In this document: one piece after another, positions 20,360-31,132 of the stretch
How positions within the stretch are numbered: position 1 is the stretch's first letter
Layout of the letters: each line of letters opens with the position of its first letter
From: Phytophthora hibernalis
Lineage: Eukaryota > Oomycota > Peronosporomycetes > Peronosporales > Peronosporaceae
Assembly: GCA_012656075.1 (NCBI GenBank)
Contig: JAAKBF010000053.1
Coordinates: forward strand, 248,001-312,000
Direction: 5' to 3'
DNA length: 64,000 nucleotides
The notes under the pieces: model-generated
What the model was told of the DNA's origin: nothing
The model's database searches: none
Seen by the model: only the letters and a program-made list of their open reading frames with translations
Made by a program: the position numbers and the translations under genes

Positions 20360-21290
20360 ACGTATTCCCCCAAATCTCTTGATGGACGAACACACTCGTG
20401 TTGACGTCCAAAATGCCCAAGCAATCCAACAAGTGGTTACGGACATCGTCGTCGAGCATGCAGCAGCGCGTCCTACAAACACAAAGAAGCAGTACGTACC
20501 AAAGCAAGCCGATTTTAAGGAGTGGTGTGCTAGTTAGAACTATGCTGACGGCTGTATAGTCACCGAAGGAAATCTGGTCACCTTTTTGAAAACTCATGTT
20601 ATCCCCCGTGGAAACAAGCGCCAGAAAGCCGACTCAGGCGAACCCAAAGCTCTTGGTTAGCCAGTGTGTAGGCCTACGCTAAAGCTGTGATCGATCTGTA
20701 CAAGTTACAACAAACACTCCAGATAAATAACCATGCTCACCCTCGAGGCAAAGCCTATCGCGATCTTTTTGACACACTTAAACGTTCTGAAACTGAGCGA
20801 AAGAGAAGCAATTATGAGGAGCGAGCATTTGGCACCGTTCTCGATGGATATAACATGGAAGATATGGTGCAGCTCACCCAGCATTGGATGGCGAAAAACG
20901 ATACTGGCGCTACGCGTGACAGGGCGGATTTCCTATTGGGTCATGCTCTTCTGGCGAGAGGAGAAAATCGGTGATTTATTGAATTTCCAGACATGCTTAC
21001 CTTGGAATTGCCTGATGAGGGATCTCAAATGTGCACACCTCTAGTTATCATTATGAATCGCGGCAAGACAAATCAACATGGAAGGATCGAATATGGTGCA
21101 GCGATGCGTTGTAAAAGTAAAAATGTTGATGTATGTCCTCTTAACCCCTCATTCACCGATACATACTCAATATGTTTGTTGAAAAATCGCACGCAGTTGA
21201 CAGGAATAAAAGGAGCCTTTAACCCCCCGCACTCACGGCCGAAAATTCCCCCTGTCCACGACTTCACATGTTGTATATACTAAATGTTAA
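20360..21290 (+). pseudogene. Crypton-like recombinase fragment
   Basis: The plus strand reads NTKKQYVPKQADFKEWC, then GNLVTFLKTHVIPRG, AVIDLYKLQQTLQINNHAHP, then (in a second frame from about 20985) MLTLELPDEGSQMCTPLVII and NRGKTNQHGRIEYGAAMRCK. This is the order in oomycete Crypton-type tyrosine-recombinase proteins with an Ndc10-like DNA-binding part: an N-terminal SAM-like region (K-x-W/E-W-C, 'G..V....FL...V..R') then the MPDEG...K..NQ.GR.E block. At least two in-frame stops (near 20536 and 20659) and one frame change break it. The catalytic Arg/His/Tyr residues of the recombinase are not identifiable. Confidence 0.6.
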
Positions 21291-21559
21291 AAATAGGCTA
21301 TACTCAGTTTTTTATTGGACAAGAAAGTACGAAGTCCTTTTTGAAACTGCGGAAAGCTGACTTGATGCACGTAGTTTGCTTGCAAACTGCGTTGCAGCGC
21401 TCTGTCCCTGCATGTAGTTAGATCTACCGTCGACGGACCTCTGAATTTTCACAGGGTGTATATTCGACGTGTTAGTGTTGACCTTTTTATCGTGAACAAC
21501 CAAAGCGAGGACAAATTTCAATGTCTATGCAACAAGTCAACATTGATTGCTCTGAAAAA

Positions 21560-24295
21560 ATGTATTCGGGTTAGCTCTTGAGGCTCACTCATCATCTGCT
21601 CATTGCGGACTTGCGCGGTGCGCGCTTGCAACGCCACTCTCAACGTGGCCCTCGACCACGTGCTCCTCGACTGGCCCCTCAGCGTGCTCCTCGACGCGCT
21701 CCTCGGCTTGCTCCTCAGCCTCCTCCTAAGCCTTTTCCTCGACGCGCTCCTCGACGCGCTCCTCGGCTTTTTCCTCAGCCTGCTCCTCGGCCTGCTCGTC
21801 GTCGTCTTCATCGTTTGCGCGACGACGTTTCTTGCCGGGCCCTCGCATTTGTATGTCACTCCCTACTCGAGGGCGCGGGCGCTCTTCGCCGTTCCGCCAC
21901 TAGATGTGCCAGATCTGGTGGCACGTCATGGTGTTGCCCACAAAATGACCGGGTTGTACACGGTCACACAGGTAGACACTGCATGCGCGACGTTAGTGTA
22001 AGTAAGGTTCAACTCAAATGCACGGTACTCACCGCTTGTTGCCGTCGCTGCATGCTTCACAGTAGAAGCGGGTGGCACTTCGCTGACCCACCTTCTTCTT
22101 CCTGATGGAGCAAACTCTGCACTGATGCTGAGGGCGCTTGCGAATACCCTCGCGCGCCTGGGTCCACTCAGGGAATTCCGTGAGCTTGTGCTCAACAGGA
22201 ATGTTGCCACTTGAAGGCGTAGGAGGACCGGGCGCAGGAATCTGCGTATTCAAAATAGCACACAGTCAGCATGTTGTAAAATATACGTCATCATCCGTCA
22301 AACATGTTGTATATACCTCATCGATCAAGTCCTCTGCGGTAACCTGCAGCAGTTGTGTTTGCAGCTCACACAAGAATTGCGCGTGGTCAGCAACCTCTTC
22401 ACCACGTTGTTTCTGGGCCTCACGGAACACAATGAATGCGTTGACCAAAGCCATATCCACGAGACCCAGAAAGATCGTCATATAGTATTTGCGAAATCGG
22501 ACGGCGGGCTGCAACGAATAACGTTGCAAGCGTAGCTGGTCGTGAATATCCACCCCACCCATCTACTGATGGTAGTCTCGCATGGAAGAAGGGCATGGTA
22601 TCACCGACCGCTGGCCGCCTGGAATTCGTCTTCCTGTACAAGCATCATATGAAATAGTTAGAAGACAAAGCGTTACAGTACCTCCCATTGCACTTACCGC
22701 ACGTATCGACCACGGTGCTACTGCCCGTCGACAGCAGGTACACAGGCAAGCGATCCCACCACAGCATGACTTGGAGAGACGGGAAGCATTTGGCTACATC
22801 GATCGTATCCGATCCACGTGGAGTCCCTGCTGGTCGCGTCGCGTCCGGCGCAATTATCGACGGCGGAAACCCCTTCTTGTTCATCTGAATGGTCCCCACC
22901 GTGTAGACGTTTCGCATGTAGAGCTGCAGAGCTGCAGAGCCAGCTGAATAGAGGTGTAGAACCGATCGGTTACAACAGCGTAGTACACACCGTCTTCTGG
23001 TGGCGGCAGCACTTCGTGCAGGTTGCGGATCACCGCTGCTGGTCCGGAGTTGGGATCTGCTGAATAGAGCGTGGGATCCGCACCACTCAGCTCATCAGAA
23101 TGCTGGGTTTGACCCACAGTAAACTTCAATCTAGCAAGACGCACATACAACATAGATATTATAAAGCAAGAGTCGTTATACAACATGTGGCACTTTGCCA
23201 AAAAAAAAATACCCGGCACTCTCCACGATGGAGGCGCGGGGCAAAAAATAGGTATGCAACATGCAAACCACATCACAGCAACGTACCGAAGGCAGTAAGC
23301 AGTGTCTACACAGCAGGTCATAAACAACTTGGTACCCCCATTTGTGGGGCTTGTCCTTCATGAACTGCCGTGTCACGTTAAATCGGCTTCTCGATGGTAT
23401 CATGGCTTCGTCAAATGCCAGAACAAGGGGACTATGTAGCCCCTCGGAAACGTACGCTGCAAAGTGTCTACAACCGAGCGAACCTTCCAAGCTCGATCCG
23501 TCTCTGCCCTTGGGTCCGTGTTACTGTGAAATGCAGATTCTGCATCACTCTGTTGAAGCGGGCCTTAGACACGAACCGCCCAAGTGTACCTTTGGGTACG
23601 GCTCCAACTTGAGACGTACCCCAGTGATCCGCCAAACGCCGCGCGTGAGGGCACAACATACGTGCCACAAGTAGTCCAATGCAGTGCAATATATCTTCGG
23701 TCTTGATCTTCTTGTGCCTTTTCGTTTCAGCAAGCAACACAGGGTCTCTGGTGGCATTCGCATCTTTCTCCAACTGCTTTTCATGCATGCGATCTACACG
23801 TTCGTTCAGGTGCTGATTGTAGTATCGATTGCTCTCCGTTGCTATCCTACGCCACAATGTCAGTGGCATAAAAAAGAAACAGCCTCAGAGGTGAGTCGGC
23901 ATGATTCAGTGCCGCTTGAGTTGGTCCGTACTCCCCGCATACAATCCAGGGTAGGGCTCCGGTCTCACTGTCTGTGTTGTGGTTTCTAGATCGATAATAC
24001 ACCGTGAACGAATTAGAACATGTTGTATATACACCAGCGCTCTGAAATGAAACCCACCACAGTTCCAGCCGTCCTGTCGCATCTTGATCAAAGCAGCCTC
24101 GTCCTGAGCAAGCACCGCCATCTCATCCTTCCTCAGTGTGCTCCAATTATCCGTCGTGGTCTTCCAGTCGCGGGTTAGCTTGGTCATGGACGCCTTGAAC
24201 CGTTCCTTCGTCAGCTTCCTCGTTGCTCGGTTCCTCTCGCGAGCAAGAATAGCGTCTGCCTCCAATGATTGCTCACCCACGACTGGTAGCTCCAC
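21560..24295 (-). pseudogene. piggyBac-like transposase, several introns, frame-broken
   Basis: On the minus strand the pieces run: a basic N-terminus (23906-24295), YPGLYAGSTDQLKRH, the block LTLWRRIATESNRYYNQHL (from 23869), VARMLCPHARRLADHWG, the first catalytic Asp in LAFDEAMIPSRSRFN (about 23400), TDRFYTSIQLALQL (second Asp, about 22960), MGGVDIHDQLRLQRY (third Asp, about 22550), and a C-terminal Cys-rich zinc-binding part (QCRVCSIRKKK; FYCEACSDGNK) with an acidic Glu-rich tail (21560-21830). This is the DDE_Tnp_1_7 (piggyBac) plan. Introns are visible near 22242-22316 (GTATAT...ACGCAG), 22000-22045 and 23985-24030. Frame changes occur near 23260 and 22620. Confidence 0.8.
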
Positions 24296-24422
24296 TTCAA
24301 CCGCATTTTAATTAGCAGCCTTTCCACATTTTCGAGAAAGACCCGATTATTTACTCTGCAACCTCGGGTGTTTTTCAGAGAGATATTACACCTATATTCA
24401 CAGAGGCAGAGGCGAGCGAAGT

Positions 24423-24890
24423 GTGGGTGATCTAGCTGGCGACTTGGATTGGGCTTCCTATCAGTTTGTATTGATACCAGTAACGCGGGATGACCACTGG
24501 AGCTTTTTGGTGGTCGAAAGGCCTTTGGACTCCGCGGCCACCACACTTTACCACGTGAATTCTTTGCATCGTGGTCATGATACAGAATACATATTTAATG
24601 TGATGGAGTGGTTCTTAGCGAGGAGCGGGGGTGCAAAAGGAAAGTCGAAGACCAATGCAACTACCTACAACAACTATACCACTCCACGGCAGGCAAATGT
24701 CGTCGACTGTGATATCTACGCTCTGCACTACCTGCACGCGGTGCTTAATTTTGTAATAAAGCACCACCCAGACTCCCTGCTGGATCACATGCCTTCTCTT
24801 GCCAAAGGGAAGTTCGACGTGAACGCAGCTTCCGAGTCAAGCGCCAAGATCCGGGCTAGATTGTCGACCTTGTACCACCACAATGTGTGA
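24423..24890 (+). CDS. Ulp1-like (C48) cysteine protease, 5' partial
   Basis: The 155-residue frame has TRDDHWSFLVV with His25, YHVNSLHRGHD with Asn46 where Ulp1 peptidases normally carry Asp, and QANVVDCDIYALHYL with Gln90 and Cys96. The Q-x-N-x-x-D-C box is the oxyanion Gln and nucleophile Cys of SUMO/NEDD8-type proteases. Its catalytic domain is near the usual 200 residues, so the start shown is probably internal: bases 24300-24420 may hold a lost upstream part. The gene stands between the piggyBac remnant and the first bZIP. Such proteases are often carried by DNA transposons, so it may be an element passenger rather than a host gene. Asn in place of Asp makes activity uncertain. Confidence 0.6.
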   Translation: MGDLAGDLDWASYQFVLIPVTRDDHWSFLVVERPLDSAATTLYHVNSLHRGHDTEYIFNVMEWFLARSGGAKGKSKTNATTYNNYTTPRQANVVDCDIYALHYLHAVLNFVIKHHPDSLLDHMPSLAKGKFDVNAASESSAKIRARLSTLYHHNV

Positions 24891-25268
24891 GTGGACTGTA
24901 GCTACGTCTTGGTCTAGTTATCAATAAACAGCGACAAATCCAAGCGTAAGTGGCAATTTATATATCAATGCTTGCATGAATGTGCTTACTTTGCTCTGGT
25001 GCTGCCAGTGTCGTCTGTTCTCGGACTTGTAGCCATGTTCGACCTGTTTGTTCGTATTTGACCCGCGTCTTTACGTCCAAAATACCGCGGTCTTTGTATT
25101 ATTTGGTAGACGCGGTCCGGTCGAGGCGTGAGACATTAATACATACCCTCTCGGTATTCTACCGTAAAATTTCTACGTTACTAAATGTGCCTTCCGTATT
25201 TTTAGGCATAAGCTTTCCTCAAATTCGCCATCTCGGACACAACCACAACGTGACCGAGACGACTGAGC

Positions 25269-26215
25269 ATGGACGAGAGCGCTCTGTGCCCTCCCAACAG
25301 CCAGTGGCTCAGCGACAGCGTCATTGGCGACGTGGTCCAGCGCTCCAGCCGCAGCCTCTTCGTGTGCTCGGCGGAGGGCGTTCCCAGGGACCTGCTGCAC
25401 TCAAAGTCTCACGTGGCACTGCCCAGGACTCGTTCAGGTCGCAAACGGTCGTCTGCGCCGCAGTCCAAGGCCCTGAAACCCTCAGCAATAAAGAAGCAGG
25501 ACGATAACAGCGCAAATGACGTTGAGCGCCGGCGAGAGCGCAATCGACTGCACCAGGCGCGCTACAAGTTGAGGCAGAACAAACTCGCGACGGACCTCGA
25601 AGGGTGCATCCAACACCTGAAAGACGAGATCCAGGGACTCAAACTGCAGCGCCAGCTCATCATCTGTGGAGTCCCCATAAGCACCAACATATGGAGCGTC
25701 GCGGCCGAGTTCTTCCGCCTCTTTCGGTGCAATGTGACGGCTCTCGGAAGTGCATACCACGTACAGCGGAACTTCCTGTGCGCCACGATGGCGCCGGAGG
25801 TGACGGACGGAGAAGTATGGGGTGTGGACGCCCTTTGCAGACCTGGGCACGCCAGTCGCTCTGTTATGAGGAGATTGATCTGCAGCCTGTGCGCATGGAG
25901 AACGGTCCTGGAAACGTGCTCGTGACGACCACCGAGGGCACGTTGACTATAACCGAGAACACGTTGCGATTCGCGTTCCCACACTTGATCAGGGATGGAC
26001 ATGGGTCTACTCTCGCCGCCAAGATGCTGGGACAGCGTCTAGTCTTGCGTGGCTCGGTGCAGTTTGACAGCGTCAACGGCCGAGTTACCAGCGTGGAGTG
26101 CAAGGCGGACATTTTGACGCCGTTGCTGCGTTTGCTTGGAAGCGTCGACGACGTGTCTTGTGTTTTTGACGAGGCTTGTCTCACTCCTGAAGGTAGACAG
26201 ACTGGCGTCAGGTAA
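25269..26215 (+). CDS. bZIP transcription factor, copy 1 (one frameshift near 25830)
   Basis: The first frame starts at an ATG preceded by ACTGAGC and runs 218 residues; the second, from about 25833, continues the same protein to 26215. Residues about 80-100 form the basic region (ERRRERNRLHQARYKLRQ), followed by a leucine zipper with Leu at heptad spacing to about residue 130. The C-terminal ~170 residues form a conserved domain shared with the neighbouring copies (NTLRFAFPHL, TPLLRLLGS, VFDEACLTPE). In the basic region the Arg of the usual N-x7-R is Lys, and the Ala-Ala/Ser positions are His-Gln/Tyr. The break is one base near CCTTTGCAG and may be a sequencing error. A DNA-binding transcription regulator of the oomycete-specific bZIP group is the likely role. 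Confidence 0.72.
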
Positions 26216-26283
26216 AATGATCCAAGTGGCATAGGTTGATACAGTGTTTTAATAATGTTCTGCAAACTGACTTTTATTCGGCT

Positions 26284-26394
26284 GCAAAGGCTCTTCGATA
26301 ACTCACACGTGACTTCGCTGAGTTTGTCGTAACCAACGACGCCTTAAAATTATTCCTCGACGGCAAAAGCTCTTCGATAACTCACGCGTGACTT
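26284..26394. repeat. Paired 32-bp direct repeats with CACGTG/ACGCGT-type palindromes
   Basis: GCAAAGGCTCTTCGATAACT and the following 12 bases at 26284-26315 recur at 26363-26394 with two mismatches. The end of each copy is near-palindromic (TCACACGTGA and TCACGCGTGA). They lie 70-180 bases beyond the stop of bZIP copy 1, so they could be processing or binding sites, or an old duplication. Confidence 0.7.
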
Positions 26395-26589
26395 ATCTAC
26401 GAGTTGTCTATGAAGGACTACGTGCTCTCTCATCACAGCAGCTTCTGGTTTTGCGACTGCATAGTCAATAACGTCTTTCAGAGCGCTCACCCGGCCGCGA
26501 GCTAATCGTCCAGGCGAGAGCAGCCAACACGTCCTCTGTGCCGGGTTGTAAAAACAACAGGTTGATACACCAAGGCTCAGAGTAGACGG

Positions 26590-27220
26590 CCCGACGACAG
26601 CACAATCGAATCCATCAAGCGCGGTACAAGATGAAGTAGCATACGCACGAAACAGATCTCGAAGACGTCATACAGCAGCTGAAAAAATCCAGTCTACGTT
26701 GCCCAAGCAAACAGTAATATCTGGGCCACTGCAACTGATTTTTCAAATTATTCCGCTTCGGCTTCCATCGAATCAAGAGTATGTGGTGTCCAAGTATCAT
26801 ACGCAGCGAAGTTTACTGCTAGCTACGATGACAGAGACGGATGGAATAGTGTGCGGCGTAGGTCCGTTGCTGGAGATTTGGGCGATGCTGTCGATCTGCT
26901 ATTAAGAGATCGATTTACATCCCGTTCGATTGGAGATGGAGCATGAAGACACTTTGATCGCTATAATAGTACCAGGTACATATGTCATCAATGAGAGCAC
27001 ACTCAGCGCTATGTGTTTCCACACCTGCTAAATGGGAACGAAGAGTTCATGGGAACTTACTATTACGGTAATGACCTGAAGTGGAAGTCTCCAGAGATTC
27101 AGCAAGTTGCAATACGTTATCCCGCTAAACGTGATCATCTGGCTGTCGTGGATTTGCCTACTAGTACAACTTGGGCAGCCCAAGTTGGGCTTGTGCATCT
27201 CGCTCTAGAAGCCACGTGAT
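26590..27220 (+). pseudogene. bZIP copy 2, pseudogene
   Basis: The fragment begins with a basic-region relic (RRHNRIHQARYKMK followed by a stop) and a zipper relic (ETDLEDVIQQLKKS). It continues as TMTETDGIVCGVGPLLEIWA near 26830 and EIDLHPVRLEMEHEDTLIA near 26905, each matching bZIP copy 1 with several in-frame stops. Too many independent stops are present for this to be a sequencing artefact. Confidence 0.65.
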
Positions 27221-27369
27221 ACCATGATTAATAACGCATTGTATCCCCCAAACCACCAACAGCTCAACGACCGTGTCGTTCGTGACATTCTTCAGACCCG
27301 AATTGCAAGCTTCATGCGAACTTGCCCAGTCGACATCAGCTCAATCCGGTAGCAAGCGCTAGTCGTCGT

Positions 27370-28500
27370 CACTGACAACCTTTCGTACGAAAATGACGAT
27401 TCCTGCTCCGCTGAGCAAACAGACATAGGACGAGGGAGCAGCGGAAGAATTGGCACGCCGCAGGGAGCGCAACAAATTTCACCAACGACGCTACAAGAAG
27501 AAACAGCGCAGTCAAATGCAGACACTGAAGACAGCATTGAGCAGCTGAAAGAAGACATCCAAGAACTCGAATTGCAGCGCCAGCTCCTGGTCTTGGTGAC
27601 CAGGGAAACAACTCGATGTGGAGTGTGGTCACCGAGCTATTTCACATTGGTGTTCAAATACGGTACCTGTGCCGCAGGGCTCTGAAAAATAATTGCGGTA
27701 CCAGTATTGCAATTACTGTATTTTTTGTACGGAAATATTTACTTCGAAAGTATTACTAACGTTATTGAATATATTATTATTGAAGCTAAAATGACTGAAT
27801 CTCCACCGGTCCGTACAAACATCAAGTGAAATTGGGTTTTCCAAAGAATCCATAATTGCAATAAATGTATATTATTGTCGGCAGGAGTATTGAAATGACT
27901 ATTATGGCTTTTAATTTTTTGCAATGCAATACTATACTGTATTTTCCGACCTGCTGTGCCGATGGCACTCAAAAGCAATGCCCGTATGATATTCGAGTTC
28001 AGAGCAACTTTCTGCCCTCAACCATAGCGCAGGATGTGATCGACAGCCAAGGGTGTGGCATTGAAGCAGTAATGGAAAATTGGAGGAGGATGTCGCTTTA
28101 CCACTCTGGAATGAACATTGAGCTCGTCAGGGAACTCGTTGGCCCCCTTATCGCACCCCTTCTCATATAAAGTAATAAAACAATTAACCAGGGAACTCGT
28201 TGGTCGCGACGTTGAGGCAATGGGTTACAGTCAATGAAAGCATGATGCGCTACGTCTTCCCGCAGTTAATCAGTGATGAAGGCTGCAAACGCTCCCAACT
28301 GGCCCACCGACTTCTTGAACAGCAGTTTGTGATCCATGGCTCTGTGCGTTTCGAGTGGCAGAATCGCGTGAATGGCTTCCAATTCAAGGCAGAGATGCTG
28401 ACCCCGTTGCTGCGTGTGCTGGGCAGTTTAGAAGACGTATCTCGTGTGTTTGATAACGCGCTTCTTACACCTGAGAGTGGATTAGTTGCTCGACTGTGAT
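27370..28500 (+). pseudogene. bZIP copy 3, pseudogene with insertions
   Basis: The basic region ARRRERNKFHQRRYKKKQ lies at about 27440-27495. The leucine zipper (IEQLKEDIQELELQRQLLV) lies in another frame. An AT-rich gap of about 250-300 bases (27690-27960) without coding features interrupts the middle. Then follows VQSNFLPSTIAQDVIDSQGC at 27985-28040, and the C-terminal domain in a third frame (28200-28499: SMMRYVFPQLI; MLTPLLRVLGSLEDVSRVFD). A 63-base step bounded by a direct repeat of GGGAACTCGTTGG (28129-28141 and 28192-28204) separates the last two parts. Confidence 0.68.
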
Positions 28501-29452
28501 TGTTGTCTAAGCTTCGTCGTTTAGACCTTTTACAGTCGAAAAGTGTGCGACGAGCCAAGATTAATAGCGCGAACTCGTAGTTTACATCTGTGCTTCCGGA
28601 CACTCTACGTATTTTTTCTACTAAGTTTCGCTCGGTAAGGCGGTGGGGCTGCGAGAACTGTATTAGTCTAAAAACTGTCGATATGTTGCTTGTTAAGTTT
28701 TATTCTGTTCTAGTTACAGTTGAGGCAAGACTCAATGCGTTGTATGGAGATGCTTTCGATGTACGTGTATTAATCGAGCTGGCAACCCCGTAGCATATCT
28801 AAACGCGGCTTTAAACGACAGTACAGCATCACCGAAACCACGCTTTCCTTCATTCATCTACTCTAATAGTGCAAGGCGTCCAGAATGATGAGGAAGAGTG
28901 CGAGAGGTCGGAATAAATGGAGCACTTCAATAATTATTGGACTTTTCCAATTTAGCTTAGAATATTTATGATTGAGCTTTGTCAAAATTGCATTTTTTTA
29001 TTCTTCATACAAAAACGTACTTCGAAGTAGTCAACTGTTTTCTGTTCAATCATTCCACTGGAAATACCGGTATTAATAATTGGACCGAGTCAAATAGCAA
29101 TTTTTATTATTGCAGAAAACGTCTAGCAATACAATATAAAATTGAATTGTCGGACGTAGACCCTGAAGCAGGCAAAGTAACTTGTCAACACCGACGCTGC
29201 AGCTGCAGTTGTTGGACCGATTAGATTTCAGTCTTAGCACCGGATTGATGCATGAGGTCCAAAATACATGCTAAAACGACAAAAGAGAATGAGCCTACAA
29301 AGTTTCTGCATGAGTCAAGATTTGAAAAATTATTGAAATGCGTTGAGGCATGGAGCTTTGACACCTTGCTAACGTTAGCGGGTCCAACGGGGCTGATCAG
29401 CCGCGTTGAGTGGGGTGGAGAACGTCGTCGAGTTTTTCAACATCAAGAAACT
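28501..29452. other. No gene recognised
   Basis: Short frames only (the longest 81 codons). The stretch is AT-rich around 28900-29150. It separates bZIP copy 3 (plus) from copy 4 (minus). Confidence 0.45.
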
Positions 29453-30310
29453 CTACACCTGCTGTAGCCACTCAAACTCCGGTGAAATTCGCGCGTTATC
29501 GAACACGCGGGCCACGTCCTCTAAACTACCCAGCAGACTCAGGAGTGGTGACACCATATCTGCCTTGAACACAAAGCTTCCCAAGCGATTGCTGTCGTCG
29601 TCCCACTCAAAGTTGACGGTGCCATGCATCACAATTTTGTGACCCAGCAGTCTGTCCGCGAGGACTCCATCAGCCTTGTTGGCCAAGTTCGGAAACGCAA
29701 AGCGCATCATGTCTTCGGTGATGGTGCTTTTCTGTCTGGTTGTGGCGATCAAAGAGCCTGCAGGACCATTCTCGAGGCGCTCGAGTTTAATTGCAAGGTC
29801 AGGAGTGCACAGTGATATGCCCCTCCATTTCTGCATCACCGCCTCCACGCCGAACACGTCGCCGTCAGTCACGTCCGGCGTCATTGTAGACCGGAGGAAA
29901 CTGCGTTGAACATGAGGGTCAAACGGACAAAGCGCATCCGTAGCTGACCGAGCAAATTCCGGAACTTGGACGCCAAACCGGAAAAGGCGGAAATACTCGG
30001 CGACCACGTTCCAGATATTGTTGCTCATCGGCGCTATCAACAACAGGATCTTCTGTTGTGTCCGCAGCTCTTGAATCTGTTCTCGAAGCTGCTGATTGCC
30101 TTCTTCAAGACCCGCCTTGTGGTCATTTTGCTTCTTCTTGTATCGTGCCTGGTGTTTGCGATTGCGTTGTCGTCTACGATTCAATTCCTGTGGAGCTCGT
30201 GCGTTAGCAGATTGCTCAATTTGGTTAGTTGCAGCCGCTTGAGCATTCAGTTCGTCTCGCCCGTGGGTCTTCAATACTTCCGGTGCTCGATGAGCTTGAA
30301 TCGAGTTCAC
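29453..30310 (-). CDS. bZIP transcription factor, copy 4, intact
   Basis: This is the only uninterrupted member of the array: 285 residues from ATG at 30310. Residues 1-40 are polar. The basic region (NRRRQRNRKHQARYKKKQ, residues about 43-60) carries Lys at the Arg position of N-x7-R, and a Leu/Ile zipper follows to about residue 98. The C-terminal part carries VQRSFLRSTMTPDVTDGDVF, MRFAFPNLANKADG and SPLLSLLGSLEDVARVFDN. This domain is shared with all neighbours and I do not recognise it as a named domain. The nearest genes on the same strand are transposon remnants, and no operon-like context exists. It probably binds DNA as a homo- or heterodimer. Confidence 0.8.
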   Translation of the reverse strand: MNSIQAHRAPEVLKTHGRDELNAQAAATNQIEQSANARAPQELNRRRQRNRKHQARYKKKQNDHKAGLEEGNQQLREQIQELRTQQKILLLIAPMSNNIWNVVAEYFRLFRFGVQVPEFARSATDALCPFDPHVQRSFLRSTMTPDVTDGDVFGVEAVMQKWRGISLCTPDLAIKLERLENGPAGSLIATTRQKSTITEDMMRFAFPNLANKADGVLADRLLGHKIVMHGTVNFEWDDDSNRLGSFVFKADMVSPLLSLLGSLEDVARVFDNARISPEFEWLQQV

Positions 30311-31130
30311 AGCGGCAGTGCGAGAGGGTCGACAGATCTCGAGAGTGGGCTTGACCTCTGAACGACTTGCCTTATCACAGCGTCGCTGAAAAGCTGGTGG
30401 TTGGGCGGGTGAAGCACACTACTCTTCATGGCTAATGTCAGAAATCAGCAAGTGTTAGAATGTCGTTGTGTGCAGGCCACACGCGACGATGGCAGCACCG
30501 TAGGGGCTGGCGGCCAGCCTGGCCCGTCGATCAAGCCAGAGCAGAGCTTGGTCGATAACATCAGGTTGACAGATCGCCAGGTTTCATCCTGGTATCTCGA
30601 CACCAAGTTTTTGTGGCTGTGTGTTTTGGACCAAAACGCTGGTGGTGGCATTTTTAAACTTCGGATTGTTTGTAGTCGCATTGGAGCCTGAGCGCCGCTC
30701 AATGGGAGTACATGTACGAAAATCACGTAATTGCCTCGTGTCAAATCTGAAGACTGAGCATGAGCCAGAGTGTCCGGTTGACAAAGGTTCAACCGCCCGG
30801 TGAAACTTTCCATTTGATCACAGCAAGCGCTAACATAAGTTGTCATTGATAACTCGATTTTCCGTCGCCTTCTCATAAAGACGTTATCATCAGCATCTAC
30901 GTATACCGGTACTCGTATGGCGGACAGCTTGTCAGCTTCATCTCACTTTGAAACAGAGGAGGTAGCCAATTCGGTCAAACTGACCAAGCCATCCAAATAA
31001 TATTAATAAATCACCCCCGACTGGGCAATACTCGCAAAGCCAGCACTTCAAATCGTAGAAAGGTAAAGTTTGGCATTTCATGTACATAACGTGATGGGTT
31101 CCCCCTCCCCCAGCCGACTTTATTGTTTGT
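30311..31130. other. No gene recognised
   Basis: Several short frames occur on both strands (the longest 143 codons on the minus strand, 30445-30876) but without conserved motifs. It separates bZIP copies 4 (minus) and 5 (plus), so it may hold their divergent promoters. Confidence 0.4.
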
Positions 31131-31132
31131 GA

